Below, piece by piece: positions 45,295 to 53,928 of a stretch of 64,000 bases of DNA. The stretch spans positions 62,001 through 126,000 of the forward strand of contig NZ_FNIZ01000007.1 in NCBI RefSeq assembly GCF_900104185.1. The letters run 5' to 3'. The stretch comes from Halobacillus aidingensis. Its GTDB lineage: Bacteria > Bacillota > Bacilli > Bacillales > Halobacillaceae. A program made the translations under genes and the position numbers. A model generated the notes under the pieces. It did not search any database, had not been told where the DNA came from, and worked only from the letters and a program-made list of their open reading frames with translations. The stretch's first letter is position 1. Each line of letters opens with the position of its first letter.

Positions 45295-45328
45295 AAAAAA
45301 AACTACAGCGATTTTACAATCGTTGTAG
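45295..45328 (-). terminator. Intrinsic terminator of the CarD-like gene
   Basis: CTACAACGATT pairs with AATCGCTGTAG (one mismatch) around GTAAA-type loop, followed leftward by eight T residues on the minus strand. Confidence 0.8.
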
Positions 45329-45380
45329 CTTAATAATCAAAAAACTATTTTCTCGTATAACGCATTATCTATAATTAACT

Positions 45381-45842
45381 TTAACTGAAGATTTTTATTT
45401 GATTTTCTGTAATCCCTTTAATTAATCTCAGTTCACTAATTAAAAATTCATGTGCGTTATCATACATTTTTTTTTCGCTTGTGTTAAGAGCTTTCTCTTT
45501 CTTCATACGCTTTAAATCACGTACGACTTCAGCACCTTCTTGTATTTTACCTGTTTTTATTTTGTCCGTGTTCACTTTAAACCTTTGTTTCCATGGCAGT
45601 AATCTATCTGATTCTCCATGCTGAAAAATGTGTATGATGTGTTTTAATGCAATTATGTCAGTAACTGGGCGTATACTTGAACTCGATATTTTACCCGTAG
45701 GAATCATGACTTGCATATTACTGATTAACATTTTTATCACATAATACTGTTGTTTTTCCCCAGAGATATCATTTTCTTCTATGGCTTTAATTATACCTAC
45801 TCCGTGCATTGGATAAACAATGTTATCGCCAATTTGAAACAA
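45381..45842 (-). CDS. CarD/CdnL-family transcriptional regulator (YdeB-like)
   Basis: 153 residues from a TTG at 45842, six bases after GGAGGTGG; upstream in-frame ATGs are rejected because that strong site would then be inside the gene. MFQIGDNIVYPMHGVGIIKAIEE is the RNA-polymerase-interacting CarD/TRCF-like domain, followed by a helical C-terminal half (residues 70-153). Family members bind the polymerase beta subunit and stabilise open complexes. Confidence 0.88.
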   Translation of the reverse strand: MFQIGDNIVYPMHGVGIIKAIEENDISGEKQQYYVIKMLISNMQVMIPTGKISSSSIRPVTDIIALKHIIHIFQHGESDRLLPWKQRFKVNTDKIKTGKIQEGAEVVRDLKRMKKEKALNTSEKKMYDNAHEFLISELRLIKGITENQIKIFS

Positions 45843-45884
45843 AAAATCCACCTCCATATATGGTAACCTAGCTAAGCTTAACAT

Positions 45885-46490
45885 ATATGTTATTTTTTAT
45901 CAAATTTAAATGATATCATAATTTAATCTTCACAGTCAACTGATTTTTCTTTAAAAATTAGAAAAAGCAAAAAAATTGGCATCGTGCCAGATCACTAAAA
46001 GGGAGGTTGATCTCCCTGCATATATTCTGAAATCTCTAATAATGTAGATCAGTTTTTCCTTGAAAACGGCTGAATCGGTCCCGTCACTTTTTCACAAAGT
46101 CACTTGAAAACAAAATCATTTATTGTACAGTATCAGTTTACTTCGTAATACAAATGTAATGTGCTCACTTAACTATACAAAAAGTAATTAGTGGTAAAAC
46201 GTCAGTCATTTTATGGTGAAATTATTGTCACTTGGTGGGAAAAAGTATGGCAATGGTGGTAAAATTCATTGTCAGTACTCAGAAGATGGATAGTCCAAAC
46301 TTAGAATAAAAATCTGTTTTGCATAAATGGATTCAATAATACGCTTACGTCTTACGAGTTTTTTTGCATCTATGATGATTCAGTGATGAAGTTGTTCGTT
46401 AGGATTCTCGGTTTATTTATTAGTTTTACAAAAAAAATAATCTTCGCTGTTTGGAATTAAATTCTAAATCTTATCTAAGCAAAGCCCAAT
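45885..46490. other. Large A+T-rich intergenic region with a degenerate 22-bp array
   Basis: No credible gene on either strand. From 46192 to 46278, TGGTAAAAC, TGGTGAAAT, TGGGAAAAA and TGGTAAAAT start units at 46192, 46214, 46236 and 46257, spaced 22, 22 and 21 bases. GTCA-type bases recur in the second half of the units. It resembles an eroded relative of the array at 12779. Confidence 0.45.
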
Positions 46491-46493
46491 GAT

Positions 46494-46531
46494 ACAAAAA
46501 AGAGACTTCCGAATTCGGAAGTCTCTTTTTT
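46494..46531 (-). terminator. Intrinsic terminator of the cold-shock gene
   Basis: AGAGACTTCCGAA with TTCGGAAGTCTCT is a perfect 13-bp palindrome, flanked by T runs on both strands, so it may act in both directions. Confidence 0.9.
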
Positions 46532-46543
46532 AACTAGTAACTA

Positions 46544-46741
46544 TTATTTCTGAACGTTAGCAGCTTGAGGTCCACGATTACCTTCAACAATTTCAAAGGA
46601 AACTGTCTCGTTTTCTTCTAATGTTTTAAAACCTTCGCCTTGAATAGCAGAGAAATGAACAAATACATCGTCTTGCCCTTCTACTTCAATAAATCCAAAA
46701 CCTTTACTTTCGTTAAACCATTTAACATTACCTTGTAACAT
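46544..46741 (-). CDS. Cold-shock protein (CspA/CspB family)
   Basis: 65 residues. [14 protein letters not shown] is RNP-1 and [12 protein letters not shown]-2 of the cold-shock domain, an RNA chaperone that binds single strands. AGGAGGT is eight bases before the ATG. About 160 A+T-rich bases upstream (46742-46900) carry no gene and probably form the long untranslated leader typical of csp mRNAs. Confidence 0.96.
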   Translation of the reverse strand: MLQGNVKWFNESKGFGFIEVEGQDDVFVHFSAIQGEGFKTLEENETVSFEIVEGNRGPQAANVQK

Positions 46742-46923
46742 AAAATGTTACCTCCTGCGTGGAACTGATCCACAATGTATTACTATTATTGCTCTGCATA
46801 TTAATTCTAGACGAAAAGTGACTTACTAGTTACTTTTGCTTTCATTTTAAACGAACAAGAATAATTAATTTTTATTATACCAATAAAGGATATTTCCGTC
46901 AATGGCTCTGCTATAGTTTTTTG

Positions 46924-46974
46924 AGTGCCTGTTCCCAATTACGCTAAAGATTTAGCAGAATGGGGGACAAGCAC
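46924..46974. repeat. Hairpin repeat family H, diverged copy 2
   Basis: GTGCCTGTTCCCAATT faces GGGGGACAAGCAC, and the centre is GCTAAAGATTTAGC, itself palindromic. Outer arms hold several mismatches against the family, but the centre pairs better than in other copies. Confidence 0.7.
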
Positions 46975-47044
46975 CGAATTCCATTGTCTACACTCCAAAT
47001 CAAATATAGTCTAACCTTCAGTTTATCCATTAAAGTAACCATAT

Positions 47045-47200
47045 ATGTATGATGAAGTTGTGGTTTATCTTATTAAAGAACGCGAAAATAGGATCACTAA
47101 ACGAAATAGACAATTAATCCTAAGCACTTTGAAAGAAGGTGATATTCAAGGTCAGTTTAAAAGAAAAAGTGCCTGCCCCCCCACTTCGCTAAAGTGTTAA
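47045..47200 (+). pseudogene. Possible ORF remnant running into a hairpin repeat
   Basis: An ATG frame (VVVYLIKERENRITKRNRQ, then LILSTLKEGD) continues for about 41 residues and then enters the repeat at 47166, which supplies the stop. No ribosome site. It could be the C-terminal end of a lost gene; family unknown. Confidence 0.25.
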
Positions 47201-47222
47201 CGTGGTGGGGGTCAGGCACTTT
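47166..47222. repeat. Hairpin repeat family H, copy 3 at a duplication junction
   Basis: AAAGTGCCTGCCCCCCCAC and GTGGGGGTCAGGCACTTT enclose TTCGCTAAAGTGTTAAC. It abuts directly on the duplicated second half of the AhpD-like gene, starting within a few bases of the right arm. Confidence 0.9.
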
Positions 47223-47522
47223 CAATACAGCCGTCTCAAAGAACTTTCCAATCATCATGAAGGTGCGTTCCATGCTTTTGTGGATTTTGATCAAAAATCA
47301 ATGAAAGATGGAGCTATTTCTGCTAAAGACAAAGAGCTCATTGCCGTAGCTTCCGCACATACAACCGGCTGTCCTTACTGCATCGATGTTCATACGAAAG
47401 GCGCGAAGCAACAGGGAGCTACAAAAGAAGAGGTAGCCGAAGCCATTTTTGTGGCTACGGCATTAAAAGCAGGTTCGGCCATTGCTCACAGTGTGAATGC
47501 GTTAAATGCATATGATGAGTGA
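47202..47522 (+). pseudogene. Truncated copy of the second AhpD-like module
   Basis: From about 47226 the frame repeats residues 121-219 of the gene at 44290 (SRLKELSNHHEGAFHAF, TTGCPYCIDVHTKGAKQQG) with few changes; the CxxC and His are kept. The 5' half, promoter and ribosome site are missing; the only upstream start is a GTG inside the hairpin repeat. Purifying-looking changes (mostly silent or conservative) leave open that it is expressed by read-through. Confidence 0.8.
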
Positions 47523-47556
47523 AGGGTAAGTTATATCAAATATAAGTTTCCAATAA

Positions 47557-47594
47557 TAGAGGCGATTACTTTATCAAGTAATCGCCTCTATTAC
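47557..47594 (+). terminator. Duplicated terminator with compensatory change
   Basis: TAGAGGCGATTACTT and AAGTAATCGCCTCTA pair fully. Against the original at 44984, one C-to-A change in the left arm is matched by G-to-T in the right. Confidence 0.85.
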
Positions 47595-47599
47595 ATATT

Positions 47600-48110
47600 G
47601 ATACTTTTACTAAGGAAGCTTCATCTTTAATTAATGTTGCGAGAGGGAACAATTTAAGTTTAGGTCGTGTTTAGGTCAGTACGTTTATTTGGGAAGTTTT
47701 TAATATAAGTGAGTTATAAATGCATATAATTATTCAATTTATCTTGAAACTGAGTCTTAAAGAAACGAGCAGTTATCTGGAAGGCTTGAATTCAAGATAT
47801 TTATAGAAAAGATATACTCTTTTTGTGGAATAAGAGGAGAATTGTTAAGCAATTAAGAGTAAACTCTTTAGGAGATACATGATATAGGAGTGGTGGGTTA
47901 TTAAGATCCATAAGATAGATCATGTGGATGTAATCGTAAATGATCGTTAACAAGCAAACTCTAAAATCCAATTTCACATTTTCCTACTACTGTGACTTCT
48001 CCTTGTGATTATGAACTGTGACAAGATTTTTTATTTGAAAGGAATTTGTAGCTTTTTAATAGAAATTATGAAGATAATCAGAAAATGAATTTTTACACAT
48101 AAGGAGATAA
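47600..48110. other. Intergenic region with gene debris
   Basis: No intact gene. At 47784-47796 a bare CTTGAATTCAAG palindrome resembles the head of the directional motif. At 47900-47950, after AGGAG, the frame ATT-AAG-ATC reads IKIHKIDHVDVIVND and stops: this looks like the N-terminal strand of a VOC/glyoxalase protein whose ATG became ATT and whose rest was lost. Confidence 0.35.
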
Positions 48111-48114
48111 AAGA

Positions 48115-48567
48115 ATGGAAAAAAACAAATTACTTAGAATGGATAATGTCGGCATCGTTGTAGAATCGCTTGATGACGCAATCTCTTTTTTCGAGGAGAT
48201 TGGCTTGAACCTCGAAGGGCGGGCCACAGTCGAAGGGGAATGGGCTGGTCGCGTAACCGGATTGGGTTCTCAGAGCGTGGAGATTGCTATGATGGTTACC
48301 CCAGATGGCCACAGCCGACTTGAACTTTCGCGATTTCTCACCCCACCTACTATATCAGATCACCGGACTGCTCCTGTAAACGCCCTCGGTTATATGCGCG
48401 TCATGTTCACCGTTGAAGACATTGACGAAATGGTATCCAGGCTCACTAAGTATGGTGCTCAACTCGTTGGCGAAGTGGTTCAGTACGAGGACTCGTATCG
48501 GCTCTGCTATATTCGTGGAATCGAAGGGCTTCTAATCGGTTTGGCGGAGCAACTCGATAAGAAATAA
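48115..48567 (+). CDS. VOC (glyoxalase/bleomycin-resistance) family protein
   Basis: 150 residues with two beta-alpha-beta3 modules: LRMDNVGIVVESLDDAISFF and ALGYMRVMFTVEDIDEMV. The ATG follows AAGGAGAT. Such proteins are metal-dependent lyases, dioxygenases or drug-binding proteins; the substrate is unknown. First intact single-gene unit of the accessory zone. Confidence 0.88.
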   Translation: MEKNKLLRMDNVGIVVESLDDAISFFEEIGLNLEGRATVEGEWAGRVTGLGSQSVEIAMMVTPDGHSRLELSRFLTPPTISDHRTAPVNALGYMRVMFTVEDIDEMVSRLTKYGAQLVGEVVQYEDSYRLCYIRGIEGLLIGLAEQLDKK

Positions 48568-48743
48568 GAAAGTGAAGTTTTATTAAAATCCTTCATATAT
48601 CTTACTGAAGTAGAAAGGCAGTGCGAAAAGTACCTCGAAGGTGCTGCTAATGATGAATGGAAGTTGGTAAGGGAAACCGAAGAGCCAATTAATTAGTGTT
48701 TGTTATTCAATTAATGGGTTCGTTAGTTTTATTTTTCACAAAT

Positions 48744-48873
48744 TATCTTGAGTTCAAGTCTTTTACGAAAAGGGGGCTATAGCTAAACATAGCATCCCAC
48801 TTATCGTGAGATAGGAGGGTCAAAATTCAGCTCGAATTCGGTTCTTCCTTTATAGGGGGCGATAGCTTAAAAG
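48744..48873 (+). repeat. Directional motif family D, copies D2 (48744-48786) and D3 (48829-48873)
   Basis: D2 reads TATCTTGAGTTCAAGTCTT, then TTACGAAAAGGGGGCTATAGC; D3 reads AGCTCGAATTCGGTTCTT, then CCTTTATAGGGGGCGATAGC. The family consists of a 12-bp palindrome (CTTGAATTCAAG or CTCGAATTCGAG), the word GTCTT, about 10 variable bases and GGGGGCGATTGCTCAAAA. In D2 GCTAT/ATAGC can form a small hairpin. All clear copies point rightward. Confidence 0.85.
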
Positions 48874-48941
48874 GTGATCTCACTATTACATATAAAAAGA
48901 AGTGACTCTAGTTAAATGCTAAATATAAGGAGGGAAAATTT

Positions 48942-49376
48942 TTGAAGAGGGTTGATGTAGCATATGTATTATTAACCGATGAAAAGAATGAAAAGATATT
49001 GATGGTTAAAAACACTGGCAAAAATTCCTCTTACTATACCCTTCCTGGAGGTGCAGTAGAGTATGGAGAGACTCTTCAAGAAGCAGCTATGCGTGAGGTT
49101 AAAGAAGAAACAGGGTTAGAGGTTAAGGTAGGTGGAATTTTTTCCGTGATGGAAGCTTTTTTTGAAGAAAGAAATCATCATGCAGTCTTTTTTACTTTTT
49201 TAGGAAATATAGTTGGTGGTGAAATAAACATCTCCTTTCCAGAAGAAATTGAAGAAGTGACTTGGATGGACTTAGATTTGGCAGCAGAGTTTTTACATCT
49301 GCCTATGGAATTAAGAGGAATATTAAACAAAACAGCACCTTATATTCTTAGGGGAAATGTGGCATACAACAAATAA
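48942..49376 (+). CDS. NUDIX hydrolase
   Basis: 144 residues from a TTG after AAGGAGGG. The Nudix box GX5EX7REUXEEXGU is complete at residues 37-59 (GAVEYGETLQEAAM, then REVKEETGL). Hydrolyses nucleoside-diphosphate-linked compounds; the substrate is not defined. Motif copy D4 begins four bases after its stop. Confidence 0.92.
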   Translation: MKRVDVAYVLLTDEKNEKILMVKNTGKNSSYYTLPGGAVEYGETLQEAAMREVKEETGLEVKVGGIFSVMEAFFEERNHHAVFFTFLGNIVGGEINISFPEEIEEVTWMDLDLAAEFLHLPMELRGILNKTAPYILRGNVAYNK

Positions 49377-49379
49377 TTC

Positions 49380-49424
49380 ATCTTGACTTCGAGTCTTCTT
49401 GTATTGGGGACGATTGCTCAAAAA
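49380..49424 (+). repeat. Directional motif family D, copy D4
   Basis: ATCTTGACTTCGAGTCTTCT, then TGTATTGGGGACGATTGC and TCAAAA. It starts right after the NUDIX gene and about 100 bp before the next gene. Confidence 0.85.
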
Positions 49425-49526
49425 CTATATTGTATATGGCGTTTATTCTATGTAGTTTTGGCAGTGTGTTTATTAGCAAAATAGAATAAATAACTGAGTT
49501 TGCAAATGTATAAGGGAGGTTATTAA

Positions 49527-50081
49527 TTGAAGAAGCAAGTATTGTTTATTCACAGTGCAGGTCCACAGGGAGGAAAGCAGGGAAGTAGTCCTCTAATCGC
49601 CTACTTACAAAAATCGCTTAGTGAGGATTACCATTTATCCTGTCCGGCCATGCCAAACCCTGAAAATCCGAGTTATGCTTCGTGGAAGGCTATACTAAAA
49701 GAAAAACTTTCTGAATTGAATGGTAACGTTGTTCTGATTGGTCACTCACTGGGTGGCTCAGTCCTTTTAAAGTTTCTCTCGGAAGAGGCTTGTGATTTAT
49801 CTATCTCTGGCTTATTTGTGATGGGATCCCCATACTGGGGCCTGGATAAAGAGTGGTTTAACCGGGAATTTGAACTCTCAAATGATTTTTCTTCAAGAGT
49901 TTCACAAATCACGCAAATCTATCTATATCAAAGCCGTAATGATGATGTTGTTCCTTTTAGTCATTTCGAACACTACGAATATAAGCTTCCACACGCGAAG
50001 ACTAGGGTCTTTGAGAATTATGGACACTTATTTCAGAATGACCTTCCTGAACTTGTTCTTGATATTGAGTCTACTCGATGA
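49527..50081 (+). CDS. Alpha/beta-hydrolase (RBBP9/YdeN-like)
   Basis: 184 residues from a TTG after GGAGGTTATTAA. IGHSLGGS supplies nucleophile Ser74, RNDDVVPF the Asp and YGHLF the His, as in the RBBP9/YdeN serine hydrolases. Substrate unknown. A hairpin repeat follows seven bases after the stop. Confidence 0.88.
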   Translation: MKKQVLFIHSAGPQGGKQGSSPLIAYLQKSLSEDYHLSCPAMPNPENPSYASWKAILKEKLSELNGNVVLIGHSLGGSVLLKFLSEEACDLSISGLFVMGSPYWGLDKEWFNREFELSNDFSSRVSQITQIYLYQSRNDDVVPFSHFEHYEYKLPHAKTRVFENYGHLFQNDLPELVLDIESTR

Positions 50082-50087
50082 GTATAA

Positions 50088-50143
50088 AAAGTGCCTGACC
50101 CCCACTTCGCTAAAGTGTTAACGTGGTGGGGATCAGGCACTTT
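50088..50143. repeat. Hairpin repeat family H, copy 4
   Basis: AAAGTGCCTGACCCCCAC pairs with GTGGGGATCAGGCACTTT with one mismatch; the centre is TTCGCTAAAGTGTTAAC. It may serve as the terminator of the preceding hydrolase gene. Confidence 0.95.
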
Positions 50144-50191
50144 CAAGCATTCAGTATATCCGCGTTAATATCAGGAGGGTAGGAAAAAGTT

Positions 50192-50884
50192 ATGTTAGGT
50201 ATCATACTGTCGTCTTTACCCCATATTTTCATAGGAGCTTTGATTGCCTCTATAATTATGGTTAATGATAATGGGTCTTTTCAGAATAAAATAAGGACAT
50301 TTGTATTTTGTAGTGTTGTTGTAATGTCTCCGGATGTGTTGAAAGTTTTAGGAGTTTTATCTAGTCATGCTTTGTGGCTGTGTCCCGTTTTAGGAATGTT
50401 TTTTTCGATTACATATGTTTATATTACAAAAGGAGTAAATTTCTTTATATATTGGATAAAGCTTTCTACCATTATTTTAATTGGACATTTATTTATTGAT
50501 TTCATTGGAAATGGTGCGCGGTTACTATATCCTTTTGTTAAAGAGGAATTTATATTCAGTATTGTAAGTAAATTGGATTTTATATTTATAATGTTCCTTG
50601 CCTTGTTCATGGTTGTTGTCCTTATAACTCCTAAAAAGAAAGGAACAGCATTCGTATGTCTAATGATTATTCTTATGTACTTTAGCTCTCTCACAGTATC
50701 CAAAATACAACTGGAGTACAGTTTAAAAGAGAAATATAAAAGTGAGGATATTGTTTTGTTACTTTCCTATCCCAACGAAAGTTTCCATTGGAGTTATCAA
50801 GTTAGAACAACAAACATGATAGTCACTGGAAGATCTCCTGTTTTTAGTGGAGAAATTAATGTAGAGACAAAGAGAGAATTTTAA
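50192..50884 (+). CDS. Diverged YdjM-like membrane protein
   Basis: 230 residues with five or six helices. GHLFIDFIGNGARLLYPF keeps the H-x3-D and G-x3-L-x-P spacing of the YdjM/LexA-binding membrane hydrolase family, but the N-terminal P-D-x-D and R-G-x-T-H-S parts are reduced to MSPDVLKVLG and SSHALW. It is therefore probably a distant member. AGGAGGGTAGG precedes the ATG. Confidence 0.55.
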   Translation: MLGIILSSLPHIFIGALIASIIMVNDNGSFQNKIRTFVFCSVVVMSPDVLKVLGVLSSHALWLCPVLGMFFSITYVYITKGVNFFIYWIKLSTIILIGHLFIDFIGNGARLLYPFVKEEFIFSIVSKLDFIFIMFLALFMVVVLITPKKKGTAFVCLMIILMYFSSLTVSKIQLEYSLKEKYKSEDIVLLLSYPNESFHWSYQVRTTNMIVTGRSPVFSGEINVETKREF

Positions 50885-50913
50885 TTTTAATGAATAGCTC
50901 ATTTGTTGAAGAA

Positions 50914-50969
50914 AAAGTGCCTGACCCCCATTTCGCTAAAGTATTAACGTGGTGGGGGTCAGGCACTTT
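50914..50969. repeat. Hairpin repeat family H, copy 5
   Basis: AAAGTGCCTGACCCCCAT pairs with GTGGGGGTCAGGCACTTT; the centre is TTCGCTAAAGTATTAAC. It follows the preceding gene's stop by 29 bases. The remaining 200 bp to the converging gene hold no other feature. Confidence 0.95.
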
Positions 50970-51178
50970 CATTGAAAAGATACGGCGTCACTATCTCCAG
51001 ATGGCGTGTTACGAAGTGTTGTGATATTGGTAATTTTTCGAATAAGGGGGAATAGATGTATAAAATTGTGCTGCTTCTTTGGCTTCCTGATTAAACCACA
51101 GATGGGGGACAATTTTTTGATTGGTGATTGATATTCCTCCTTTTCATTATGAATGATATCTTACTGATTTTATACTAG

Positions 51179-51694
51179 TTATTTAACTTCTTTCAGATGC
51201 TCTTCCAGGCGGTTCCAAGTTTCTGTGATGCCCTGCAGCATGCCCATATCCATGACTTTATTGAGAGCTTCCGCAGATTCATACTCTGTCCGGTTAATTA
51301 GCTTCGTCATTCCATCCATATCGATGAATTCCAAAGTGATCTCGGATGAAGGCATCGTTTCGTCAATATTACCATCAGCATCCGAGAAATAATCGGTATA
51401 AGTAATCATCTCTGGTTCAATAATATCCTTGTAAACGACTTTTCCCCAAGACTCCATCCCATAATATTCTCCTTGACCCTGATCCATACACTTCATACAG
51501 AAATGCCAAGTGCCACCCGGTCGGAAATCAACGTGGCATACTGGAAGTTCCCAGCCATTTGGACCCCACCAATGCCTGAGATGCTCAGGTTCTTTAAACA
51601 TTTTAAACACGAGGTCGCGCGGGGCATCGAAGTTGCGCTCCAGTACTAGCACCCGATCGTTCTCTACTCTAGATTTTAATTCATTGATTGACAT
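51179..51694 (-). CDS. SRPBCC/AHSA1-domain protein
   Basis: 171 residues from the ATG at 51694 after GGGAGGAATTATA; the ATG at 51742 lacks a site. RNFDAPRDLVFKMFKEPEHLRHWWGP is the diagnostic AHSA1 start, and ITETWNRLEEHL the closing helix of this ligand-binding fold. It forms an ArsR-SRPBCC pair with the upstream gene, a common bacillal arrangement. Confidence 0.9.
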   Translation of the reverse strand: MSINELKSRVENDRVLVLERNFDAPRDLVFKMFKEPEHLRHWWGPNGWELPVCHVDFRPGGTWHFCMKCMDQGQGEYYGMESWGKVVYKDIIEPEMITYTDYFSDADGNIDETMPSSEITLEFIDMDGMTKLINRTEYESAEALNKVMDMGMLQGITETWNRLEEHLKEVK

Positions 51695-51829
51695 TATAAT
51701 TCCTCCCTCGAAATGTATAAGTTTCTTCCATTTACTCTTCACCTGTACAGCAAAGTCATTATCTTCATGATCGTAAAAGTTAAATACTCCTAGGGAAAGG
51801 ATGACTATAAGTCACAAAAGTTGCTATTT

Positions 51830-51876
51830 TTACTTGTGAGTCTTTCCATATAAGTTATAAGGGGGCACTGCGGGAT
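51830..51876 (+). repeat. Directional motif family D, copy D5 between arsR and SRPBCC genes
   Basis: ACTTGTGAGTCTTTCCATAT, then AAGTTATAAGGGGGCACTGC. Head palindrome largely lost. It lies in the gap between two leftward genes while pointing rightward. Confidence 0.6.
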
Positions 51877-51907
51877 GTTTTTTTGTTTTCGTTGCCTAAT
51901 TATCAAT

Positions 51908-52228
51908 TCAGTGTTTTTTTTCCTTTAAACTATTGAGATAACCTTCCAACCGATCCATCCGCGATTCCCACATTCGACGGTGGGAGTCAAGCCACTTATC
52001 CATCTCTTGAAGTGGTTCTGGTCTTAGCTTATATATCCGACGATTAGCTAGCGGCTGAACCTCAACAAGACCAGCTTCGCTCAAAACGCGAAGGTGTTTT
52101 GAAGTTTGAGGCTGATTTAGGTTTAACTTCCCCGCAATCTCTCCCACTGGAAGAGGTTCGTCAAGTAGAAGGTCGACTATAGCAAGACGGTTGGGTTCTG
52201 CCAGTGCACTAAATGTTTGTACGTTCAT
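51908..52228 (-). CDS. ArsR-family transcriptional regulator
   Basis: 106 residues from the ATG at 52228, nine bases after AGGAGA. LAEPNRLAIVDLLLDEPLPVGEIAGKL and NQPQTSKHLRVLSEAGLVEV form the winged helix. No metal-binding cysteine motif, so it is not a metal sensor of the classical type. It probably regulates itself and the SRPBCC gene. Confidence 0.92.
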   Translation of the reverse strand: MNVQTFSALAEPNRLAIVDLLLDEPLPVGEIAGKLNLNQPQTSKHLRVLSEAGLVEVQPLANRRIYKLRPEPLQEMDKWLDSHRRMWESRMDRLEGYLNSLKEKKH

Positions 52229-52239
52229 GATGAATTTTC

Positions 52240-52570
52240 TCCTAACATGTGTATTTTTCATAAATAGTGTATGGTGTTACATTATGGATCACCTCCAAGT
52301 TTTTCACTTTAATCTATGTCGCTCTTTGGTGTTAAATTAATTATTCCTTATAAGGAATATTCCCGTCAAGGAATGTTCGGGAGTTTTCTCAGAACGATAG
52401 GAAATACCTATAAAAAATTTTTCAACATCTCATCATGAAAAGATAAACTTATGAGGTGGTGCTGAGGCGGCTATGTAGAAATTTTTGCTTTAGGGTAGGG
52501 AATGGGAAGCTATTCCTTTCTATGAAGCTACTCTTTTAATAAAGGGAGAGTTACATAAGCGTACATATGT
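52240..52570. other. Intergenic stretch without a recognisable gene
   Basis: A+T-rich, stops in all frames. A palindromic stretch CCTTATAAGG lies near 52348-52357, upstream of arsR, and could be an operator. The missing 5' end of the pseudogene at 52573 was not found here. Confidence 0.4.
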
Positions 52571-52572
52571 AC

Positions 52573-52927
52573 AGTAAAACACTTTAGCAAAAAAATTATC
52601 TTCAAAGTTAGATATACCATATTACGAATTAAATAATGTAGTTTTGATAAGGCATAAGTCTAGATATGAGAAGAACTGAACAAGAAAGAGAAAAGATCTA
52701 AATAGTATAATACAATCTGAAAGTTGGGTAATTGAAGGAGTTCACAATGAGTATTGGATAAGTAACAGTTTTCATAATGCAGATATGATCATTTTTTTGA
52801 TACAAGATATTCAATAAGACCTAAAGTTAATTTTTTTAACATCTATGGCATACATAAGGACAAGGTAGAAGTTACTAAAAACGCTAAATTAATCAAGAAA
52901 TACTTAACTAAAGTCTGTGTTAGTTAA
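52573..52927 (+). pseudogene. Decayed P-loop kinase (FlaR/adenylate-kinase-like)
   Basis: Pieces in shifting frames spell a FlaR/DNA-topology-modulation-type small ATPase: SKTL with AKKLSSKLDIPYYELNNVV, RRTEQEREKI, QSESWVIEGVHNEYWISNSF with HNADMIIF, and finally FFNIYGIHKDKVEVTKNAKL. At least three frameshifts or stops and a large internal deletion are needed, and the Walker A glycines are lost. Motif copy D6 follows 17 bases after its last stop. Confidence 0.75.
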
Positions 52928-52943
52928 AGACTTATTCAGAGGT

Positions 52944-53178
52944 ATCCTGCATTCAAGTCTTCATATATTCACAAAGGATGGTATTGATTGGGTTAGATTC
53001 ATTGGGATGAGTCTCGGGGGGATAGTAATTGTAAATAAACTCAGTAAAGTATTTGGGAAAAACGGTAAGAAACCTTAAGAAATATTTAATTTTATAAATA
53101 TTGATGCTCTATTTATAGATTTACACAAAACACCTCGAATTCGAGTCTTTCAACTATCGGGGGCACATCTTGAATAAG
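52944..53178 (+). repeat. Directional motif copies D6 (52944-52985) and D7 (53132-53178) flanking a gene fragment
   Basis: D6 is eroded: CCTGCATTCAAGTCTTCATA, tail mostly lost. D7 is good: CCTCGAATTCGAGTCTTTCA, then ACTATCGGGGGCACATC. Between them, a stretch ending at 53078 reads WVRFIGMSLGGIVIVNKLSK then VFGKNGKKP without a start, probably the 3' end of a lost gene. Confidence 0.7.
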
Positions 53179-53457
53179 GATTTGTGGTTTCTTTGGTTAA
53201 AGCATGTTGGATATGGGAGGGGAATTTTTAAGCACGTCGAAGTTATATTCGGAGGCAACCTTCGGTAAGTCGAAATGATAATGGTTTTTTAATTCAGCTC
53301 CTTAATTGCAGCTGGCTAGAGTGAAAATAATTAGACCTGTGGTGATGCGTATCAAACTTCGGTAGTTTGAATAATTCTAGGGCAATAGCGAAGACATTTG
53401 TCAGAATGGTTGATTTATTGGGTTTTTGGAATTCTAAAAATCAAGGAGGAGATGACT

Positions 53458-53928
53458 TTGAAACACATTAACTTATTATTAAACATTCTAGATTCAACAT
53501 TCGATAATGAGAATTGGTATGCACCATTCAAACACGCAATTGAAGGAATCACAGCAGAACAAGCCAATTGGAAGCCCGCTGGAGAGGCGACCAAATCAAT
53601 CTGGGAAAACGTCAATCATCTCATTTACTACAAAGAACGACTTGCTGCAAACTTGGAAGGGCGTGAGTGGACACACAACCTTGATGGTGATGCGACCTTT
53701 TATTATATCCCACTATCTAATGAAAATGAGGATTGGAAAATAGTCGTTGAACGTGCAGAGACTGCTCACCATCGGTTACGAGAGGTACTGAGTAAAACTT
53801 CTGTTGAGAAGCTTGAGAAAAATTCACTTGAAGAGAAGCTATTAGACATTTTTCTTCACGACGCCTATCATACAGGCCAAATTATACAAATCAGAAAATT
53901 GCAAGGGTCGTGGCCATCGAATCGTTAA
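53458..53928 (+). CDS. DinB-family protein
   Basis: 156 residues from a TTG seven bases after AAGGAGGA (an ATG at 53452 is too close to that site). The four-helix fold has its three presumed metal histidines in WENVNHLIYYKERL, and LLDIFLHDAYHTGQIIQIRK, the usual DinB/bacillithiol-transferase pattern. Possible thiol S-transferase or damage-related hydrolase. Confidence 0.88.
   Translation: MKHINLLLNILDSTFDNENWYAPFKHAIEGITAEQANWKPAGEATKSIWENVNHLIYYKERLAANLEGREWTHNLDGDATFYYIPLSNENEDWKIVVERAETAHHRLREVLSKTSVEKLEKNSLEEKLLDIFLHDAYHTGQIIQIRKLQGSWPSNR

Noticed and set aside
48577-48694. Open frame ending EGAANDEWKLVRETEEPIN after the VOC gene
   Set aside because: No start codon or ribosome site and no recognised similarity; perhaps debris, but too weak to annotate.
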